A stretch of DNA of 64,000 nt. Source: Unio delphinus (taxonomy: Eukaryota > Mollusca > Bivalvia > Unionida > Unionidae). Of this stretch, positions 62,401 through 64,000 are shown piece by piece. The stretch is from positions 1,395,001-1,459,000 of the forward strand of contig JAQISU010000167.1 in the NCBI GenBank assembly GCA_029339505.1. Reading direction: 5' to 3'. The stretch's first letter is position 1; every line of letters starts with the position of its first letter. The translations under genes were made by a program, and so were the position numbers. The notes beneath the pieces were generated by a model. That model had not been told where the DNA came from, ran no database searches, and saw only the letters and a list, made by a program, of their open reading frames with translations.

Positions 62401-63307
62401 CACAATTGAGCCCTGTCGAATATTTCATGGGTGCTAGTTTTGAAATATCAGGTTTTTCATTGAGCGGATAGATCCCGTAAACAACTGCTGTGACAGGATA
62501 AGATCTTTCGTAGTAGGGTTTATCAATTCCGGTCAAAATTCCCGGTTTGGAATCCTGATTCACGGTGATAGTTTTTTTGCCCTTGAGAATGGGTTCAAAT
62601 TTATCCTTAATAATCCATTTGCCATTCTCACGGATAACGAATTTGATTCGGAAAAAATGTCTTTTTTCCCCAACACGTGAAATGATCACTGCTGCCTTTT
62701 CATCATTCATGGTAGCGTCAACAACACCATCAATTCGAAATGTTGACCAACAATAAGATGCTCCATCACGCTTGAATTCATTAAAACAGTCTCTGATGGG
62801 TTTATCAAGAATTTTATTCTTGGGTGTATTAGAAACTATATCAAGATTGAATTGAGCATCCTTCCATGATGATCTCATGTTTCCGTCTCTTGGACGTTTG
62901 TTACGTTTTTTGGGTCTATCGCGATTAAATCTAGGATTGATTTTTAATAATCTCTTAAACTCTTTCATGTTTCCGTCTCTTGGACGTTTGTTACGTTTGT
63001 TTCCGTCTATTGGACGTTTTTTTGGTCTATCGAGATTAAATCTAGGATTGATTTTTAATAATCTCTTAAACTCTTTCATGTTTCCGTCTCTTGGACGTTT
63101 TTGACGTTTTTTTGGTCTATCGAGATTAAATCTAGGATTGATTTTCAATAATCTCTTAAACTCTTTCATGTTTCCGTCTCTTGGACGTTTTTGACGTTTT
63201 TTTGGTCTATCGAGATTAAATCTAGGATTGATTTTCAATAATCTCTTGAACTCTCTATCAGCATTGAATTTAGCATTTGTCGAAGTCAATCTCTTGAACT
63301 CCTTCAT
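59444..63307 (-). CDS. Repeat domain - family-B DNA polymerase - SF1 helicase - HNH nuclease fusion, 1287 aa
   Basis: Single intact ORF. Residues about 17-142 are five 25-30-residue basic repeats (KRLLKINPRFNLDRPKKR). Residues about 143-850 hold a family-B polymerase: motif A SVDMIACYPGS (about 540), a motif B-like RNNEAKNLGRRIIGKF (about 690), and motif C VATDSFYI (about 796, first Asp of DTDS replaced by Ala, catalytic Asp kept). Residues about 860-1200 are an SF1 helicase of Pif1/RecD type: GCGGSGKTT, MWDEID, CGDHGQPPP, AATIHSSQGL, YLAVSRV. The last 45 residues are an HNH nuclease (CASC, TVDRKNNNLGH, CLECNRRK). No exonuclease motif was identified. It probably replicates the element. Confidence 0.85.
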   Translation of the reverse strand: MKEFKRLTSTNAKFNADREFKRLLKINPRFNLDRPKKRQKRPRDGNMKEFKRLLKINPRFNLDRPKKRQKRPRDGNMKEFKRLLKINPRFNLDRPKKRPIDGNKRNKRPRDGNMKEFKRLLKINPRFNRDRPKKRNKRPRDGNMRSSWKDAQFNLDIVSNTPKNKILDKPIRDCFNEFKRDGASYCWSTFRIDGVVDATMNDEKAAVIISRVGEKRHFFRIKFVIRENGKWIIKDKFEPILKGKKTITVNQDSKPGILTGIDKPYYERSYPVTAVVYGIYPLNEKPDISKLAPMKYSTGLNCVAERIIEHFTNASRGNKLTDLRRKKITEWEFTVKEHGATIQDIAKLETSLRFPISVRTITGEVLYESKYQSKGTPIEIIDHNAHAWSSAVTIFPRDRTVKYLSPAGLGPEECFTEQKLFDAIYHLSKNDPVSAWLFHSNSDEECRFDQFVRPNGELYRTEELQNQMKQLASEFSEDGEEDDQLLANCFTVPSIAAHFARKKNAWKPTRSEFLSDVKLSCLEYSHGGLWNTKYTSDSVISVDMIACYPGSFLGYGECEKYFKRFGHPTHEMTRVAINGPLPDFDLTGFACVVSFEMAAGLHPCSYLWIGKHMSEKHWMPIVLLRYMLDCKMLKSLIVSEAIISYRAQKSVWLPQPDLEKIISEERKLFPDFNEQQIMDWSRQLFEIRNNEAKNLGRRIIGKFTQGGKDDNTKYSSRLIIDNAEYDFVMADLTNKGLYVNRKDAFMSDGTKLGTIVTYNDGYHPQYTHLRASMLGYSSINLFSMINKFPTTAVRVATDSFYINSKMADFKATGNEKWGSWRIKKEMIHDYIQSADVTIENNYLESNQCSEFSSAPPISDPICRYKTVYLNGCGGSGKTTRVIELFRRNASVSNMIVLTPTHRLAREMIQRGVNACTYHSFFRWKGDKWTPERMGEKFIPEFIMWDEIDTVSEDVLKIFLEWLLLKNTKVVMCGDHGQPPPFVGASPHEWLKGFVDYYEEIDTDHRSLDHELKELKKLIRLQPDRIQCEITREIISETPMNEFREMWRPNDLIIASRKIVRDTLQMKLFELHKQKFATLPVPLCYRPSDTRKQNIEVDIPGQSQKQNLVLNDIVLVDINVVEDALRANKSPWTLGYAATIHSSQGLTISDTTLWMVDNRIEWSNLVYLAVSRVRKINQLRRIVFDDEIIGGDDEIIGDDNDIIDKKLSGYKQQDKKKQREFDIDAELIITLKKQQNNHCASCNCIMRWQYSDKDPRQFTVDRKNNNLGHVRNNVMLTCLECNRRKGAS
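62877..63260 (-). repeat. ~90-bp coding tandem repeats in polymerase N-terminus
   Basis: Four to five copies of a unit with ATGAAAGAGTTTAAGAGA and CCAAAAAAACGTC-type blocks on the minus strand; lengths vary by a few codons but stay in frame. They encode a basic peptide with the KINPRFNLDRPKKR core. Near identity suggests recent expansion or gene conversion. Confidence 0.85.
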
Positions 63308-63331
63308 GCTATATACAAAACAAACATTTAA

Positions 63332-63727
63332 ATGAAAGTTTTATGTATAATGAATCACTGCAAATGGCTCATGATGGGAAATGTAACCCCGTGTAACAAA
63401 TCATGCAGAAAAAATGAGTACTGTAGGTATCATATGCAAAGTTTTCGACGTGGAAGTCTTGGTCCGTTACCCTGTATTCGATGTGGGGTTGGGGTTAAGG
63501 GAAGATCACAATTGTGTAGTGATTGTGGTGGTAAGCGATATAGGGAATTGAAGCGTTATTATGATAAAAGAATAAAAAATGGACAATCTATCAGAAATTT
63601 TGACCCTGAAAAGGTCTTTGACCCTGATAACGTCACTGACAAAATCATAAGAACCCCGCAAGACTACATCGAAAGATTCTCCAGTGATGTAATTATTGAA
63701 CCAAACATTGAATTAGACAAACAATAG
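63332..63727 (+). CDS. Cys-rich zinc-binding protein, 131 aa
   Basis: Divergent from the polymerase gene with 24 bases between start codons, in which a TATATA motif lies. Cys/His pattern: CKWLMMG...C...C....C..H in the first 45 residues, then CIRCG......CSDCG, suggesting two small zinc sites. The C-terminal half is polar and ends in an acidic tail. An internal ATG at 63347 is an alternative start. No named family. The position suggests a replication or transcription accessory factor, as inference only. Confidence 0.65.
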   Translation: MKVLCIMNHCKWLMMGNVTPCNKSCRKNEYCRYHMQSFRRGSLGPLPCIRCGVGVKGRSQLCSDCGGKRYRELKRYYDKRIKNGQSIRNFDPEKVFDPDNVTDKIIRTPQDYIERFSSDVIIEPNIELDKQ

Positions 63728-63737
63728 AATAGTATAT

Positions 63738-64000
63738 ATGGACCAAGAATTCAGACCACATCCAGTGATTACAAAATATGAAGCATCCAGTGATGGTACT
63801 GTCAGAAACCGTAGACTAAAGAAACCGGTCGGTGTTGTGAGTAATCAAGGGTATTTGAAGTTTACTGTTAGGGAGGGAAAAGAAACGAAAAATTATCTCA
63901 TTCATCGTTTCGTATTTGAATGTTTTAATGGATTGATCAAAGATGGTTTTGTTATTTATCACAAGGATTCTAATCCAAAGAATAATTCTGTATCCAATCT
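63738..64000 (+). CDS. HNH endonuclease-like protein, partial (runs off window)
   Basis: Starts MDQEFRPHPVITKYEASSDG at 63738, ten bases after the previous stop, and remains open to the window end. ASSDGTVRNRR is the NUMOD4-type opening of phage-like HNH proteins, and YLIHRFVFECFNG followed by YHKDSNPKNNSVSNL matches the HNH_3 core, with Tyr replacing the usual Asp/Asn before His. Such nucleases are often mobile or nick DNA at replication origins. The C-terminus is not visible. Confidence 0.75.
   Translation, partial: MDQEFRPHPVITKYEASSDGTVRNRRLKKPVGVVSNQGYLKFTVREGKETKNYLIHRFVFECFNGLIKDGFVIYHKDSNPKNNSVSN

Larger units (their letters stand above)
57000..64000 (+). mobile_element. Virus-like integrating element with PolB-helicase fusion (right part outside window)
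   Basis: A compact cluster of largely intact genes on both strands: packaging ATPase (-), zinc-ribbon/PLA2 (+), integrase (+), PolB-helicase-HNH (-), Cys-rich protein (+), HNH protein (+, cut by the window edge). Gaps between genes are 5 to 25 bases or overlaps, unlike the surrounding host DNA. ATPase plus DDE integrase plus PolB mark it as a Polinton/adintovirus-like relative, but the polymerase is of a different design from the one at 84-2749. No capsid gene is seen up to 64000. The left boundary lies between about 57000 and 57270. Confidence 0.8.

Overview
The window looks like nuclear DNA of an invertebrate animal, most likely a mollusc or another lophotrochozoan. The reasons are AT-rich non-coding DNA full of microsatellites, tRNA-derived SINEs, two LINE lineages, one long intact host-like gene, and two unrelated DNA-virus-like (Polinton/Maverick-class) insertions. 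This assignment is an inference from repeat content. No rRNA gene, canonical tRNA gene or CRISPR array was seen.

Layout. (1) 1-13300: a nearly complete but decayed Polinton/Maverick, all genes on the + strand: protein-primed PolB, a BIR (inhibitor-of-apoptosis) cargo gene, small unknown and membrane ORFs, packaging ATPase, several core-like or basic proteins, integrase, a membrane protein, penton, core-like protein, major capsid protein, a conserved small ORF and an adenain-like protease. Most genes carry in-frame stops or frameshifts, and PolB has lost its palm motif A region. (2) 13545-24000: an I/Nimbus-like LINE with RNase H (ORF1 and ORF2, broken) plus a truncated sister copy, 3' tandem repeats and a 97-bp satellite. 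(3) 14180-14345 and 24168-24325: two copies of a structured RNA with compensating base changes. One heads an ORF that ends in a histone-mRNA-type stem-loop, and a second unrelated ORF (25736-26311) ends in an even better histone-type stem-loop. (4) 26660-31000: microsatellites, two tRNA-SINE families and a tandem duplication. (5) 31987-34293: an intact 768-codon host gene with a PTB/PID-like N-terminus. (6) 34294-57000: gene-poor DNA with SINEs, a duplicated segment and two CR1/L2-like LINE remnants.

(7) 57000-64000 is the most interesting part: a compact, largely intact virus-like element running off the right edge. It has an A32/FtsK-like ATPase, a zinc-ribbon ORF joined across an A AAA AAC slip site to a phospholipase A2 domain, a DDE integrase, a 1287-residue fusion of repeat domain, family-B DNA polymerase, SF1 helicase and HNH nuclease, a Cys-rich protein and a second HNH protein. 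Its genes are packed with divergent starts 5 bp apart and convergent stops that overlap. No capsid gene is visible before the window ends.

The element at 1-13300 would have replicated by protein-primed PolB, packaged DNA with its ATPase into a penton/major-capsid shell matured by the protease, and integrated with its DDE integrase. The element at 57000-64000 shares only the ATPase and integrase logic and uses a different replication protein, so it is a separate lineage.
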